Part shown: positions 36,742-49,999 of the stretch, piece by piece
Numbering within the stretch: position 1 is the first letter of the stretch
How the letters are laid out: each line of letters starts with the position of its first letter
Source: Stichopus chloronotus
Lineage: Eukaryota > Echinodermata > Holothuroidea > Aspidochirotida > Stichopodidae
Direction: 5' to 3'
NCBI GenBank assembly: GCA_021234535.1
Contig: CM037836.1
Coordinates: 21,690,769 to 21,754,768, forward strand
Length of the DNA stretch: 64,000 nt
Made by a program: the position numbers and the translations under genes
The notes under the pieces: model-generated
Database searches by the model: none
Told to the model about the DNA's origin: nothing
Seen by the model: only the letters and a program-made list of their open reading frames with translations

Positions 36742-37045
36742 TGGTCTGGTCACCTACCTTTATTCTTCATTCAGTGTTTTAGGGAAGACAAAGTAGGGCG
36801 AAAGGCCACCTGACACAATATCTGAAATAGAATTATGCGCTTATCTTCCAGATATTTGAATATGAAAATTGTCTCGAAATTTTTGCTGGCCCTACAAAAT
36901 TCAGACTCTCCAAGAAAGCATAGCAGACAATCACCTTTACTTGAAATCAAGCAGACGAGCGGGAATTTTTTTAGTGGCTATGACCCATTCCATGTAATTT
37001 AATTTGTACGGACAAATTTTCAACTTATATTCCAGCTTTAAGTGT
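36715..37045 (+). repeat. Dispersed repeat D, copy 2
   Basis: It matches 600-860, with an extra 70-bp block at 36904-36973 in the middle. The block TTTTAGGTTTTGCAA, just downstream at about 37157, is the reverse complement of part of copy 1 (about 692-705). This suggests that the intact element contained inverted repeats. Confidence 0.7.
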
Positions 37046-37115
37046 TGGCCTTAACAGCGGATTTCCCATCACTTTAAGCCCTCCGACACCCTACAATATA
37101 AATACACCAGCATTT

Positions 37116-37162
37116 TAAAACAAAAGTAATGGGCCCATGGAATATCATTTACTTTTGTTTTA
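37116..37162. repeat. Perfect 14-bp stem hairpin
   Basis: TAAAACAAAAGTAA (37116-37129) and its exact complement (37149-37162) flank a 19-base loop containing GGGCCC. Confidence 0.9.
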
Positions 37163-39043
37163 GGTTTTGCAAACTATATGCCATGCAAAATATTATCCCG
37201 GTTAAACTTTAAGTGGATTTCCTAAAAAGACACATCTTTAGCTGATCATCAAGTATACTGCTATAATGATTTCATCAAGTGATGTTTGTTCCATCTGAAC
37301 AGTAGAAGCTTTGTTTTGCTTTGTACACGCGAATTTAATTCAATATTTATGTATATTAATATGTGACAGTTTAGCCACTTGGGTACATGCCAGTTTGTCA
37401 TTATAGATAGCCATAACTTGCATATATGCGCGGTCAGTCAGTGAACAGACGGACGGAAAAGAAAAAAAAAACCATACAAAATAAAAAGAAGGAGAGAAAG
37501 CTATCTATCGGTCGTGTCCGGTGAGGCCTGCTTGACTCATTGATGACTCACGGATAGAAGTTGGTCAAGCAGTGTCCTTAAAATGCAAATCCAGAAAGGA
37601 AATACCTCCCATTGCCTCTGCGTACAGTATATGTGTCCATCGATAAAAACAAAAAAAACACACACACACACACACTTCACTCACGGAGAGGATTTCGTTG
37701 AGTTAAAAACAAGAATTAAAAAAAAAGAAGAAACGACACGAAAAAAAAAAAAAAGAAGTTTGATAAAGAGATTCCGTTTTCCTCTTTGAAACGAGAAGAC
37801 GAGCAGGAGAGGTAAGAAGAAAAGGAAAGTAAGTGAAGAAGAAAATCCATGATCGGAAATGTAATCCGTGTCTTATACCTGGATGAGTTCAAACCGATAT
37901 GTATTTACATCTTCGACCACATACCAAAGGCTACCAGTCATTATTCTGAGATGGTGTAAATATTCATTACTTACATGAAGTTCGATCGTTACGAAAGGTG
38001 ACTATCATGCATATAGAGTGTCGTGCGCATGACGGCATATGTATGTCACGTGATACGTTGTGCTGGACGACAAGAAAGTTCACCTACATAATGGCAAATA
38101 CGAAACGATGACATTTTCGCAAGACCGTCTCTGGAAATAATTGCTAAGATTGTCGTTATTGCTCCTCATGATTGTTGTAAATGACATTCAGAGGGTAGAT
38201 AAAAGAGTACAATTGAAGATCTGGAGACAAAATGCGCTGAGCAAAGACAGCATAAATGTATTACATGGTACACATGGTACCGTTATCGTCAAAGAAGGAG
38301 TGACGTCACTGCAGGACCTTCATGCAAGTGAAACGACTCTTGTATGTCAGGAGTGAGTTTGATTCTCATGGATCATGGAACAGTTACATATCATGATAAG
38401 ATTTCCTCAATAATAGATTACTGTAGGGGAATATAATCGTCCTTTCAAGAGTTAAACATTGCTTGCATCATTCGGTTAGGTTTCTAAGATATTCTAAGAA
38501 TAAATCCAACAAGCTACATCGAGGTACTCTCCAAAGTGAATGTTCGCTCTTTGAAGTATTAGTACGTATCGGTAGATATTAAATAATATGTAAAGGCAAC
38601 ATACGCATATAAAGACTGTTCTCTTATCGACTAGTATTACAACTCACTGGATTACTGACTGTCGATTACTCAATCAACAAGTGTAAAGTGGGCACAGAAT
38701 GTTTGTGTAGGCTATTGTGACCTTCTAGAGTATTTTCAAAAGGATCATGCAGATTGACACAAAGATGTAATTTATTAAAGCACAATTGTGATTGGGAGAA
38801 CCCATAACCTTCTCCCATATACCATGAATTGACTGGTGCTTACATTCTGTGCCATCGTCGTGGTGCCAATTAAGGGCCACTTTATGAAGCAGTAGGCAAC
38901 CATTATCATTTAACTAGGGGTGACGACTGTGACACAGTGTAGAACCAGTGTGACACAGTTGGCAAAGGATACAAAGGGGTGGATAAGTGCATGGGTGGTA
39001 CGGTGGTGTTATTTGTTTGTCTGAATAACTTATAATTTCCCAG
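37163..39043. other. Non-coding stretch
   Basis: It holds a (CA)n run at 37659-37675 and A-rich tracts nearby. A TGACGTCA site lies at 38301-38308. No gene is supported. Confidence 0.5.
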
Positions 39044-39238
39044 GATCAAAACTGGTCATGGTGTGAGACGATGTCGAGCCCATCCCCTCCCCCGCCTCAA
39101 GGAGAGGAACTACCGCCCCTTGATCCAGGAAATATCTTGACCCTCACTACCCTTGATGAAAGTACTGTCACGGAAAGAAACTGTGAATTTTTCCTGTTTA
39201 AAATTAAGAGGGTGACTGAGATTTTGTTGAAAGTGTAG
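39044..39238 (+). CDS. Weak candidate terminal exon, proline-rich
   Basis: A moderate acceptor (TTATAATTTCCCAG) is followed by 64 open codons, starting DQNWSWCETM and passing through SPSPPPPQGEELPPLDPG, to a TAG at 39236-39238. The first half is GC-rich against its flanks. No family is recognised and the acceptor is only moderate. Confidence 0.18.
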   Translation, partial: DQNWSWCETMSSPSPPPPQGEELPPLDPGNILTLTTLDESTVTERNCEFFLFKIKRVTEILLKV

Positions 39239-39865
39239 GGTGTCATAGTTTTGAGAGAAATTACTCATGATGTGATGGCAGATGGCGGCGTGTTTTTAAC
39301 CTCCCGACCTTTTATGGGGTCAGCATACTAAACCAGAAACGATCGTATTATTCATCATGATATCTTGCCACATCCATATACGATGATTGAAAGTAGATCT
39401 GAAAAATCTGATACAAACTTCGTGACGGATTGAAAAAAAAAATGACCCCACGGAATTCCTGTAACACTTCCACACACTCGAAGAGACTGAAGCGCGAGAT
39501 GTAAATTTTGGCGCCAACCGCACGTGTCCGTATTTGTAACCGAGATTACGCTTGTAAATTTTTCAAAACACGTCTTAATATAAACATGCCCTTTACTTTC
39601 TTTGCAAATTAAGTTTTTTTTGCACCAGTCCTTTGCAATCAGCAAAATATTTCACTGCCCACGAATAGTGTATAGGATATATATATATATGTGGCCCGTC
39701 ACAACTCGATAAATCCCTTCCGTCTTAATATCTAATCCTTCTCAACCGTGTTGAAAGAAAGATCAGGTCCCTTGGTTGACCTCTTTTCTCTCTTTCTTTA
39801 TTCTTGAATATCGTATTTTTTTTCTGTTCTTCACATTGTAAGTTGTATGAAAAAAAAAAGTGGCC

Positions 39866-39935
39866 GGCCAGGCAGGCAGGCAGGCATGGCATGGTAATAG
39901 AACGGTTGCAGGGCTATTCAGTCAGTCAGTCAGTC
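39866..39935. repeat. (GGCA)n and (CAGT)n tetranucleotide repeats
   Basis: About five GGCA units (39866-39888) are followed, after a short spacer, by four CAGT units (39919-39935). Confidence 0.9.
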
Positions 39936-41008
39936 AAGTTTATTCTAGGAGTTTATGCGTCTCCTCTTTTCACATTTTCATTGGTTCGCTTCCTCAGCGA
40001 GTCCTTATTTTCAGGTGAATTCCTTGGGGTCATTTGCAGTTGTGGTTTGCGCCATTCTGGCTTCCAATTCTCGGGTTTGTTTTGCTTGCTCTAGTTCTGG
40101 AAGCGGCGCTTATGTCAATTTTTCATCGCCTCGGCGAACGTGAGCATGTGTTCAGTGGTCTTTCGTTTCATTTCTGTTTTCTACGGTGAATCCTAAGTAC
40201 CTCTCCTTAAATAATTAAAATATCCTTGGGCTTAAATACCAGCCCTATCTGTCTTCACTTTTGACGATATCTCAGCCAAAAAACTTCTTTTTTGTGCGAT
40301 TTGCGAATGGAATTATAAGTAAACCTTCCAAGAAAAAATAGCTTTCTCTACTTTTTTAGTTCAAACCGAACAACAAAATGTTGAAAACATTTTCAATATA
40401 AAAGTGACTTGACCCTCGGGTCTGTTTATACAAGTGTGGAAATGGTAATAATCAGTTTCTAAGTAATACTCAAGGCCTCTGTTATTTTAAGTAGTAGAAT
40501 TACTATTACCATTATTTTTGCCGGCTTTTACGGGGTCTCTCTTTACATTTGGATTCAACCTTGTATTTTCACACCGGGGAAAAAATTTGTTATTTCGATT
40601 CATCGAAAAACAACATTAGCGTAATGACACGTTAATACTTTCATACCTTTTTATATCCACTGCCAGAGCAATTCTGTCTTTCTGGAAAAAAATCACAAAC
40701 GTCGTTTAAAAAGAAAATGGTCGATATAACGTTATCGATTGTCGATTATCGATTGATAAATTGATTTTGTATTGCTGTATCGATACAACTCTGAAGACTG
40801 AATGATAGTGCACTGTGTGACACTAAGCCTATCGGTGCTATTTTCAAGACATTATAATCATTACGGAGAAAATTAGTTAAAACACTTTCCAAGAAATTCC
40901 CCCTACTTCCCCCACGAACACATGCAGGCACACGCACACAGCTTTGTTTTCCATTCATTCCGAGGACCTCATTGTGCTTTCTTTTGTTTTTTCTTCCTCA
41001 ACCCTAAA
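39936..41008. other. Non-coding stretch
   Basis: Open frames across 39955-40143 show no recognisable product. A cluster of ATCGATT-like units lies near 40720-40795. Confidence 0.45.
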
Positions 41009-41035
41009 ATTAACAATAGACTGTCTATTGTTAAT
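41009..41035. repeat. Perfect palindrome, 13-bp arms
   Basis: ATTAACAATAGAC and GTCTATTGTTAAT flank a single T. A perfect 15-16 bp tandem (CCTTTCTTCCACCCA) follows at about 41142-41172. Confidence 0.9.
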
Positions 41036-43947
41036 CTTGAGAGGACCGCGGAGAAATCTATTGAATTTTCTTCAGAGGACCTAAAATCTATTGTTTCTGT
41101 CCTCGATCCCACCCGAAAACAAGTGCACACACAGAGACACACCTTTCTTCCACCCACCTTTCTTCCACCCACCCGTTGTACTGACTTTCTTTACTGCAGC
41201 AAATGCATTAGACTTGTGATCCAATTTACAGTTTAGACTCTGAATTCATATGTTTGACGAGAAAAGAAAAACAGGTATTTTTTTAAACTTTCCGATTTTT
41301 CAAAACCTTCCGAATTTCGAAAGATGCAATAAAGTTTCAATCCAGTGAAATAAGTCTTTGCATTTCGTAATTTGTGATTTCGTCATGATGTTTCATGAGA
41401 AAAGATCAACGCAGAGAGCGCCATCGACATCGATTTGTAAAAATATATTCTCTCCCATCCTAGTATTTTTTTTAATTTTTATTTAAATCCTTTATTTACA
41501 TAGATATTGCACTGTGTCGTCTCTTCCACAGGGCGCATGATCATTTTTTGTTGCAATTCGCACCCATATATGTCCGTTCATCATTGACCATCCGCCTACC
41601 CTTCCAGCCATTCATCTCTCTGTCTCTTTCTATGAATATCTCTGCCATATTTTTCAGACCAGAGTCTTGTTTCTGCCTGATGGAAGTATAGCCTACAGTG
41701 TCGGGCACCATTAGCAAAATTTCGATCAACGTCGTCAGCTCTCCTTCTTTTTATATGATGAGGTAACCAGTTAAACTACAAAGTACTTTTCTCCCTTATG
41801 CATCACACACATATTTAAAAAGAAATAACTTCCAAGGCACATTGCCATTATCATCTCTCTGCTGAAACTTAACACAGCTATGAATGTTGTTATTTAGAGT
41901 ATTCGGTTGAATGTTCTGTCGAAATTTGCTACAGTTTTCCAGAAGTGCATAAGTGGGTATTAGAGATTTGTAACCCTGTGATATCGATATTATAAGGTAA
42001 TATATGATTATGACAATGGGAAGATAACAAGACGGGTTCAATTATGTTATAGAAACTGGGTAAGGTTGAACAAATTTGGAATTCTTCTCTTTATCTGAGG
42101 GGAATATAAACGGATTGCAGATGTTTTCGTGTAAAAAAAAAAAACGAAAACAAATTACCCAATTTTTCCACCAATTTGCAGTTCTTGAAACCGGTTAGAA
42201 AGCCATTTATTTTTGGTGTCCGTTTGTCCTTTTTCAACCGAAAAGTTCAAAGATAAAAATTAATATTACAAACAATGTACATTTTTTCTAGTAAGCTTTA
42301 CCAATGAACCGGAAGTGCACGAGAAGCAGTCCAAACTTTCGATGGGATTGAAAAAGATGGGGAGGTAGAAGTGCATGCATTTATTCATTACCACGATTGC
42401 GGAGAAGCCGATGGCTTAAATTATAACAAAAAAATAAATTGTTCCAAAAGCGACACAGCAAAGTAAAGAGATTTGTTAACGGCGATAATAGAAGATTGAC
42501 ATGAATTTATGTCGATTGAGCTTTACTGACGGCTTTTAGCAGCTTCCGTACGTCTTTCATCACAAAACCTTTACTATATCTTGACTAGCCGTGACACACA
42601 ATAGTATAGAATCGATATGATTGGATTGCACCTCAGGTATGAGCTTTAAAAAGAGAGAAGCCCGGGGTAATTCATAGATCATATTTGACTTCAATTATTC
42701 CAAATACCTTTAATTAATTAGGGGACCAGGGAGGAACCCTGTAACGCGCAACGTTACGCAGTGACTCACGAAAAAAATACTTCCAATATTTTCGAAAGTG
42801 CTGTGAAGTTGATTCGTTTCTGGTTTGGCTTTCTGAAACGGTAAAGGGCAATATGGATGATGTTGGGAATACACGTGGTACGTGGATATCGCGGTCTACC
42901 GGTCACGTTCTGTACCGTCTCACCGTAGATAATACTCAGCACGTAATGTTAACGAATTGATTCAAAACAATTTCTCGGGATCTCAGATAATTTCGTGACT
43001 ATAGATGCGAAAGAGATTGACCGAGAGGAATTGAGAGAGAAATGCAGTTGAAACGTGTATTGTTTCTTAACACTTCCAAGTCTTCCATTTAATGTTTCAC
43101 CTACATGAGCGTCTCTAGTTTGCAATCACTAATTATCGCATTTTCCTTGCTTTATTAAGAAAGAAAGGAGAAAAATGTACAAACAATTTGGCTTCGTATT
43201 TTGACGAAAAATGGGCAGTGGTGACTTCTGCAAATTGGTTTATGAAACAGATGATGAACTACAAAACTTTGTCGGAAAGTACAGTACACTACAGAAGAAA
43301 GGAAAGTAACAGCCATCTAATCGAGATGAGCAATATACGCCACATCAACGTACGGGTTGCATTAACAGTGACAGTACAATCAAAGTCCATTTGTAGATAA
43401 CATGGAACTTTAGAACCTTTCGATGGGGACCAATGTTCCGTAGAAAGTTAATTGTCATGTACGGCAGTACTCGAGTCCAAACTAACCAAGTGTTGTTTAC
43501 GCTTTTATACGCTGTATTGTTAGCTGCTGCGATATCGCTTCAGCTCACAGTCACACAGATAAAATTAAATAGTTCGTACCAGTCCTCCACATCATTCAGT
43601 GTTTTGTACTCATAAACGTATCTTCATGACCTTCGCACTCACAAAATAATTTATTTGTGGGTCACGTACTCGAAACTGATAGCATTACTCGGACCTTGCA
43701 TTCCCATTTACGCTCTCTTTTCGTGCGAATGCCTAGGTGATGCACTGTAATTCGTTCGCATAGATTTGATCTCCTATAAACCTCCTGGCAAGTTGACACC
43801 GAATAACCAGAAAGATATTGAATCAGGTGCCAGCCGAGTGACTTTATAGGGTCCCGTGTGAAAAGACAAAGAACATGAAGGTCAAGGGGATTGTCCGGGG
43901 ACGTTGAGAGGTGGGGGGGGGGGGCATCCCATCAAACTGCAGGGGAT
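41036..43947. other. Non-coding stretch
   Basis: No supported gene. A G12 run at 43913-43924 sits just before the family 2 MITE copy. Confidence 0.5.
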
Positions 43948-44330
43948 TTAGCGCTGGATGTGCTGTTATTCCTGAGTTTCCAAAGTACATTAAAGGCCTA
44001 CGTATACTTCTTGTAGCTGAAAAAACAGTTGCATCAACTCCCCTACAGTAGTCTATTCGCCCACGAGAGCGTAATTACCAAAGGAAATGCGTTCGCATAG
44101 GAGTTTCGTTGTGGTATCATTCGCAAGGAAGTGAAGTACATTTATCACAGAGTCCAGTTTCGTTAACTTTTTTGGCTTTTCTTCATTCTATCGTACTTAG
44201 CACTCTAATCAATGAAGTTTCTCCTGTCATATATGTTACATTCCAGATTGGTATCAAATGGCAGAAAATGGTGCATGGAAGATTAACGATAAAGGCTATA
44301 TTTTTTTTCAAACAGCACATCCTGCTTTAA
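43948..44330 (-). mobile_element. TTAA-type MITE, family 2, copy B (inverted)
   Basis: The right end AACAGCACATCCTGCTTTAA is identical to that of copy A. The left end (TTTAGCGCTGGATGTGCTGTT) is mutated in its outer bases. The bases inside each terminus show that this copy is inverted relative to 15446-15840: its right-hand interior reads TGAA..ATAGCC on the minus strand, as does the left interior of copy A. Length is about 383 bp, with no coding capacity. Confidence 0.85.
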
Positions 44331-45318
44331 GGAAATTCAATGGAATAACAGTTTTAGGATGATATTTGTCTCTTTCTCCATAGAAACATGAAACATCACC
44401 ACTTTTTCGTCTCTTCACGTTTTTGCTTAACAATGAATAATAATTTTGGGATGACGTCTATGTTACTCTATAAATAGTAACTATATGCCCTAATAGTTAT
44501 ATCAATATTATCAGTGTGCAGTGTAAAGTCTTTTATGTAAGTATGTAAGCCAAAATATAAGCAGCAGTCATTTTGATGGTCATACAATACCTTTCCAAAA
44601 ATTTAATACTCGTTAAGCGTAGTATGCCAGTACACTCATGCAAAACTAATAAAGCAAGTTTCCCATCTTTTTTCTCTGGATATTACCAATGCCTCTTCAT
44701 TTTTTTCTCTTTAGGCGTCTTTCCTCTGAAATTTATTTTTATTTGTATATTTTGTGAAGTTACCCCAATCTCTTGGGCTCCAAATTTTGTTCGTTCATTC
44801 AGCAAACAGTGAACATTCGGTATAAAACTGTGCGCAGATGGTAATCTATTTAGAAATGTCCAGTATTTTTTCAGTAAACTTTTCTATATTTCTGCTCAAG
44901 GCCTTTATTAGAGGAATAACAAGGGTATGATTAGTTCTGTAAACCCAAGAGGCTATATCAATGATCCTTAAGGGTCCAAAATTGAAAGCAAAGCAAATTC
45001 TATAAGGGGCATCTGAGGTCCCCTCTCCTTTTAATTACTACTGAAAGCGACTGCGGAAGTTTCGTTTCGTAGGAAACCTCAATCTCTTTTATTCTTGTGC
45101 ATTCCCGTGTGTTCATTTCTCAATGGATGACATTCTGAATGAAATGCACGAAGTGAGATTTACACCTAATTTAGCTTCCTGGCTACCTCTCAGTCAGAAG
45201 AGCGATTTAACAGCCATTAACAACTATAATCTGAGTCGTCAACAAGAGAAAGTGGATCAATTTTCACACCAAGTAATGTAAATCATTTCGTAGTAATAAA
45301 TTAGATATAAATAAGGAC
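44331..45318. other. Non-coding stretch
   Basis: I see no gene or notable structure. Confidence 0.5.
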
Positions 45319-45352
45319 ATGATGATGAAGATGGTGGTGATCATGACGACAG

Positions 45353-45425
<73 letters not shown>

Positions 45426-45699
45426 AGTGGTGGTGATGATAATTGCATGGTAGGTGATGATGATGACGGTGTTGATGATGGTTTTGATGATGCTGATGCT
45501 GATGATTTTGGTTGACGTCGTTGCTGATGATGATGATGATGACGATTATGTTCAGGAAGATGATAATGTAGATGGCGATGAAGAAGACGATGTTGATGAT
45601 GGTGGTGGTGATGACGTTGGCGACGGTGATGATGATGTTGACGATGATGATGAAAATAATAATAATAATAGTAGAACTACTAATACTTATAATGATGAT
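45319..45699. repeat. Compound (GAT)n microsatellite
   Basis: A pure (GAT)n core (about 45353-45424) extends into about 270 bp of interrupted GAT/GGT/GAC units. The plus frame reads Asp-rich and the minus frame reads His-rich. Both are artefacts of the repeat, with no flanking coding context. Confidence 0.95.
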
Positions 45700-48600
45700 G
45701 AAGTGGACGACATATATCATGGTTTCAAAGAACTGTATAAATTAGTGATACAGAAGTGAAGTGGCTATTTTAACGTGGTGGAGGATTTTTACGAAGTGAT
45801 ATCACTAATATGTGATATCAACTTGCCACTTGGAGCAATCTTAGAACGGCAACTTCAGCAGTTAAAACACATCAGTAAAGCTTGAGGATATTCAAGAAAG
45901 CAGACAATCTAATAGAAATACATTGGTATCTAATGCGCAAGAATCATTTAGATAATGTGCAACTTATTTAAAAAATTACCTGGGTCCTGTTCGTGTTCGC
46001 TGCACGTTTAATATTACACGTACACCGACATTAACGGTATACCTTTTCTTTCATATACACTCAGTCGTAGTTTGGCCCCCCCCCCCCAAAAAAAAAATTA
46101 ATAAATAAAAACCTTTATTTATTTCTTCGTGTTGTCTTTCTTTAGAAAAAAAAAGTTTAGAAGATGTCTACAAATTTCGGATCTGGCAACTTAAATTCAG
46201 GTTTTTAGTAAAGCGCGAGAGGCCTCATTTTCTTTTCCAACATTAACAAATTCATATTTAGGGCATCTGAAAAGTCTCTTTCGAGTTGAAGGCCGATATA
46301 CCCCTCTGATCGAAAGACCTTGTGACGTCACTCCGGTTTCTGACTCTGCAGACTATGGTTAGCAAAATGTTAATCGATTGATCAGCCAATACCGAAATAG
46401 GACAAGGCTACGGAATTTTGCTCTCAGTCCCGTCCTATCGCCCATCGCGGCGACTGTGAACGGAAACGGCTCCTTGAAAATAATGGCTAGTTTTCGAAGG
46501 AGACCGTACTTGGGAGAAGATCATTACCATAACCGGTACTGCAGGCCAAGCCAACATGAAAACATTTTCTTTGCAGCATGAATGCCGCCTCTTTGCAGTT
46601 GCTTTTATTTGTACATTGTATACCTGGCGGCCATTTTGTCCTTTTTTCAGACTATGATATTTTAAACTGTTTCCCCCTTTTCCATCCGAAGGGGTCGTTC
46701 GTGCCCCATTCACTCAGATTTTGTTTTCTTTTTCCTTCTTTCTTTTCTGAATAAAATCTTGAAACGCTCGATGCATAATCAGAAGACAAAAAGAAAAATG
46801 GAAGTACATGCTAATTACGCTCACACTTAAGAAGACAAAAAGTGTGAAACAAACTGCACAGGACCCTCAGTATCGGCTAGAGGCTAGTTACCAAGGAGAG
46901 GAAGAGAGAGAGAGAGAGAGAGTAAAGAAAATCAAAATGGCGAATGTTCAAATGTGGAAAAAGTGTGAGATCGCAGTGAGGAATAAGCTCTAAGTAACGT
47001 TGAACCGGAACGGAGACTATCACCTCTTACTTAGATTTCAAGTCTCGGTTTATACTGTTTAACACTTTAATCACGTCATGATAAATGTGACCACGGATCA
47101 TTACCCGTTGAATTTATTTCACTTCTGCCACCCTTTAAAGGAACCGAGTGCCGACGGATTGTCGTGAATAGGTTACACTCGAAAAGACTATAGCGACAGC
47201 CTGCGGTCAAAGTGAGCATACAACCCCACTTGAATACTTTCATGCATTTTTTTTTACACTTTTCAAAGTACTTAATACTTTTTTATTCGGGGGGGGGGGG
47301 GCATCGTCCTATAACATTTCACTGATTACAGCTGATGTAGGCCTATTTCTGCTTCTTAAATTATCTCTAGGAGTTAGCCTTAGTGAGATCCGGATTGACA
47401 GCTTTTGTCTTAGTATAAATCCTCTAATGATTTTCTCCAATTTAGTGGTCAAGGCTAGGATAGAATCGACATGTGAGCCTTGTCCACACTACCGTTAGGA
47501 CCGTATTACTTACAAAGTGTTTTCAAGTACACTTTACCTGCGTACTATAAAAGGACGAGCAGGATATACTAATAGCTCATCAAGGAGAAAGTTCTTCCGA
47601 ATGTATCACGTATGGTTTAGCTTTAAACTTAATTCATGTCGACCTTTCACAGAGTTTGAGGAAAGCTTTCAAGTGGCGATCCGAAGGATCAAAGTGCTTT
47701 GGTATGTTGACTCACATGTGTTGCGATGTACTGGTATAATGGTAATTCAGGTTTACATGAACACTATTATAACTTAATTTAAGATCTTGGACAGGCACGT
47801 AAGGTACTGCAGTAGGTGTAAACTGGATCTTTACTAGCTAAACTTCGATTGAAAAAACGGTCCTGGCATGGTGAATGAGCACTCCTCATTTAATTTTGAC
47901 CGTAATGGAATTATGCCCTAACGTTATACCAAAATAAATAGGGCCTAATGATGTTGACCACGAAATATAAGGAGAGGATGAGGGGCACATTCTTGCTTGA
48001 AAGTTTGCATGGAGAATTTAAAATAAAATAAAACTGTCGTAAAATTAAAAACATTCCGGCCGCAATGGTTGTTCAATCGCATAGGTACACTAATTCAGTT
48101 CTTACACAATCAAACACACGTATGCACTCGCGGATCTACAACATTGAACGCGCACACACACACAAATAAATGTTTATCTGTTGACAGTTTGCTCACAAGT
48201 GTTGTCATCTTGCGCCACACAGTCAACTCCATTACTCAAATAATAGTAACGCGTGCAAGTGCACCAGCTGTCTTTTTGCTACGTATATATATCAGAAATC
48301 GTTTGTTGAAGCCACCAGGGAAAATAAAAAGGAATAATTTTTTTGTTTCCCTTGTCCCTTGTTTTACGATTCCTCCTAGCTCCCTTCTCAATAATTTGTC
48401 GATTCCTCTGAAACCAATTTACTCCTTTAAAAAAGAAAGAAAGAAAGGGACTTGGCAAGCAGACAGACAAGCTTCACATGTACGCGCCTATGTGGAGGGC
48501 GACAAATGTTAAGACCATAAATCTTGTCGAACCTACCACCTATGTGGAACCTGTCAGGCTACATAAGACAAAGGTGTAAAGTCCGTTGTTCCACGGTTTA

Positions 48601-49195
48601 AAGGTGCGTAATTCCACCACGTTGGGACCTTAAACTTGTCACTGCTTTGATTCATCACGCACTAAATTACAACAAGCATCTTGTATGCGATGACAAATGA
48701 CTCGTGAGAGAAACGGGACGAACCTTTTTTTTTTTCTTCACTTTTTAACGTTTTTTTTTTCCTCCCCTTTCATTTTTTTTCGGGGTAGTTCGACCTTTGA
48801 CCCGTGGTTTCTGTTCCCTGTGGTTTTAAAAAAAAAAAGTGGATACAGCGAATGGTTTGGTATTGCTAGATTGTAATAGGTTTTAGCCTATACCGAGTAC
48901 TATACTTTTAATTACATGTATTTTCTCATACCTTTTAGCGTCAATAGAAGGCTAAAATTATCACTTTCAACGATCTTCGCAAATCGTATAAATAACATGT
49001 TGTACACTTCGATGAAGTAAATTGCAGGCTAAGTATATTTACACTTAGGCGTTCGAATGAGCACCGCGGTGTAATGGAATGAAACTCCGCTGAATGGTGT
49101 AAATATATTTATCATACAGTAAACATTACCAAAAGCTGGCAGGGCATTGTCTGAACCGGATAACAGGGATGTCATAAGTGATAACAAGATAGAAA
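45700..49195. other. Non-coding stretch
   Basis: It contains C12 (46076-46087) and G13 (47289-47301) runs, a short (GA)n at 46901-46921 and a TGACGTCA site at 46323-46330. The longest frame of the window (147 codons, 48069-48512) lies here. It opens on a non-ATG codon and looks like no known protein. Confidence 0.45.
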
Positions 49196-49279
49196 AGAGG
49201 TGTTATATAAGGTAGCAAATTTATAACAGAGGTGTTGTAAAGGTAGCAATTTATGGGAGAGGAGGTATAAAGCCTACCG
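49196..49279 (+). repeat. 30-32 bp tandem repeat, about 2.7 units
   Basis: Units begin AGAGGTGTT.TA and share AGGTAGCAA.TTTAT. The third unit is partial and diverged. Confidence 0.8.
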
Positions 49280-49999
49280 ACAATTTGCAGAAGTCAATGT
49301 TAAAAAGAAACCACTTAAAGTTTAGGTGTCATAAAGCACCGTAGTACCCGTAGTTGTGATGGTACTGTTAAATGTTGACTGAGGACGTAATTGTAAGCCT
49401 AGCGACGCATGGAGGTATCATAATGTATCATAATGTATACGGCTTCCCACGACAGAACGATACCAAAAAAAAAGGTAGTGAAGTCAGTGAGAGAGCAACT
49501 TTAAGGTACTGTACAGTGTAGAGAGAGAGAGGGGGTGAGAAAATAAACATTTACGGAGGCGGTGTTAGAAGCAGGATATTCGGTACCAAATGATGAATTA
49601 CCTTAAAGAATAAACTGAATTAGATTGACAATAGTTTACAACGAAGAGTTCCAAGACAATTCATGACACTGATTATGAATGATCAGAAAACAGAAAACGG
49701 TTGGGGGGAGGAGTTCTTGGGGAACAGCACAAGGAGGGGGTGACAGTATGCTTAGCCCCCCCCCCCCCGGAATATTTGTCAAATGCTGAGAGGATAAATG
49801 AAAGTTTCTTCATAACTAAGATTGCAGACATGGACTCCTTATTTCAAGGGCGGATAAATACTGCAGGTTAGAACACCCCGGAAATGCCATTTCCGGCTAT
49901 CTGGTCTCTTGTAAAAGAAATAGGGGAAAGGAAAGAGAAATGAAACAGAGACGTCACACTTTGAAGAGGATAGGTAGTCAGTGTGACATTTTACATAAC
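49280..49999. other. Non-coding stretch
   Basis: It includes a C13 run at 49756-49768 and a short (GA)n near 49520. No gene is supported. Confidence 0.5.

Noticed and set aside
39919..39935. Short regular repeats considered as a CRISPR-like array
   Set aside because: Units are contiguous tetranucleotides with no spacers, and the window is eukaryotic in character.
45454..45759. Asp-rich and His-rich open frames
   Set aside because: They are read-through of the GAT array.
48069..48512. Longest open frame (147 codons)
   Set aside because: It starts on a non-ATG codon and shows no domain. Its length is near what is expected by chance over six frames of 64 kb.
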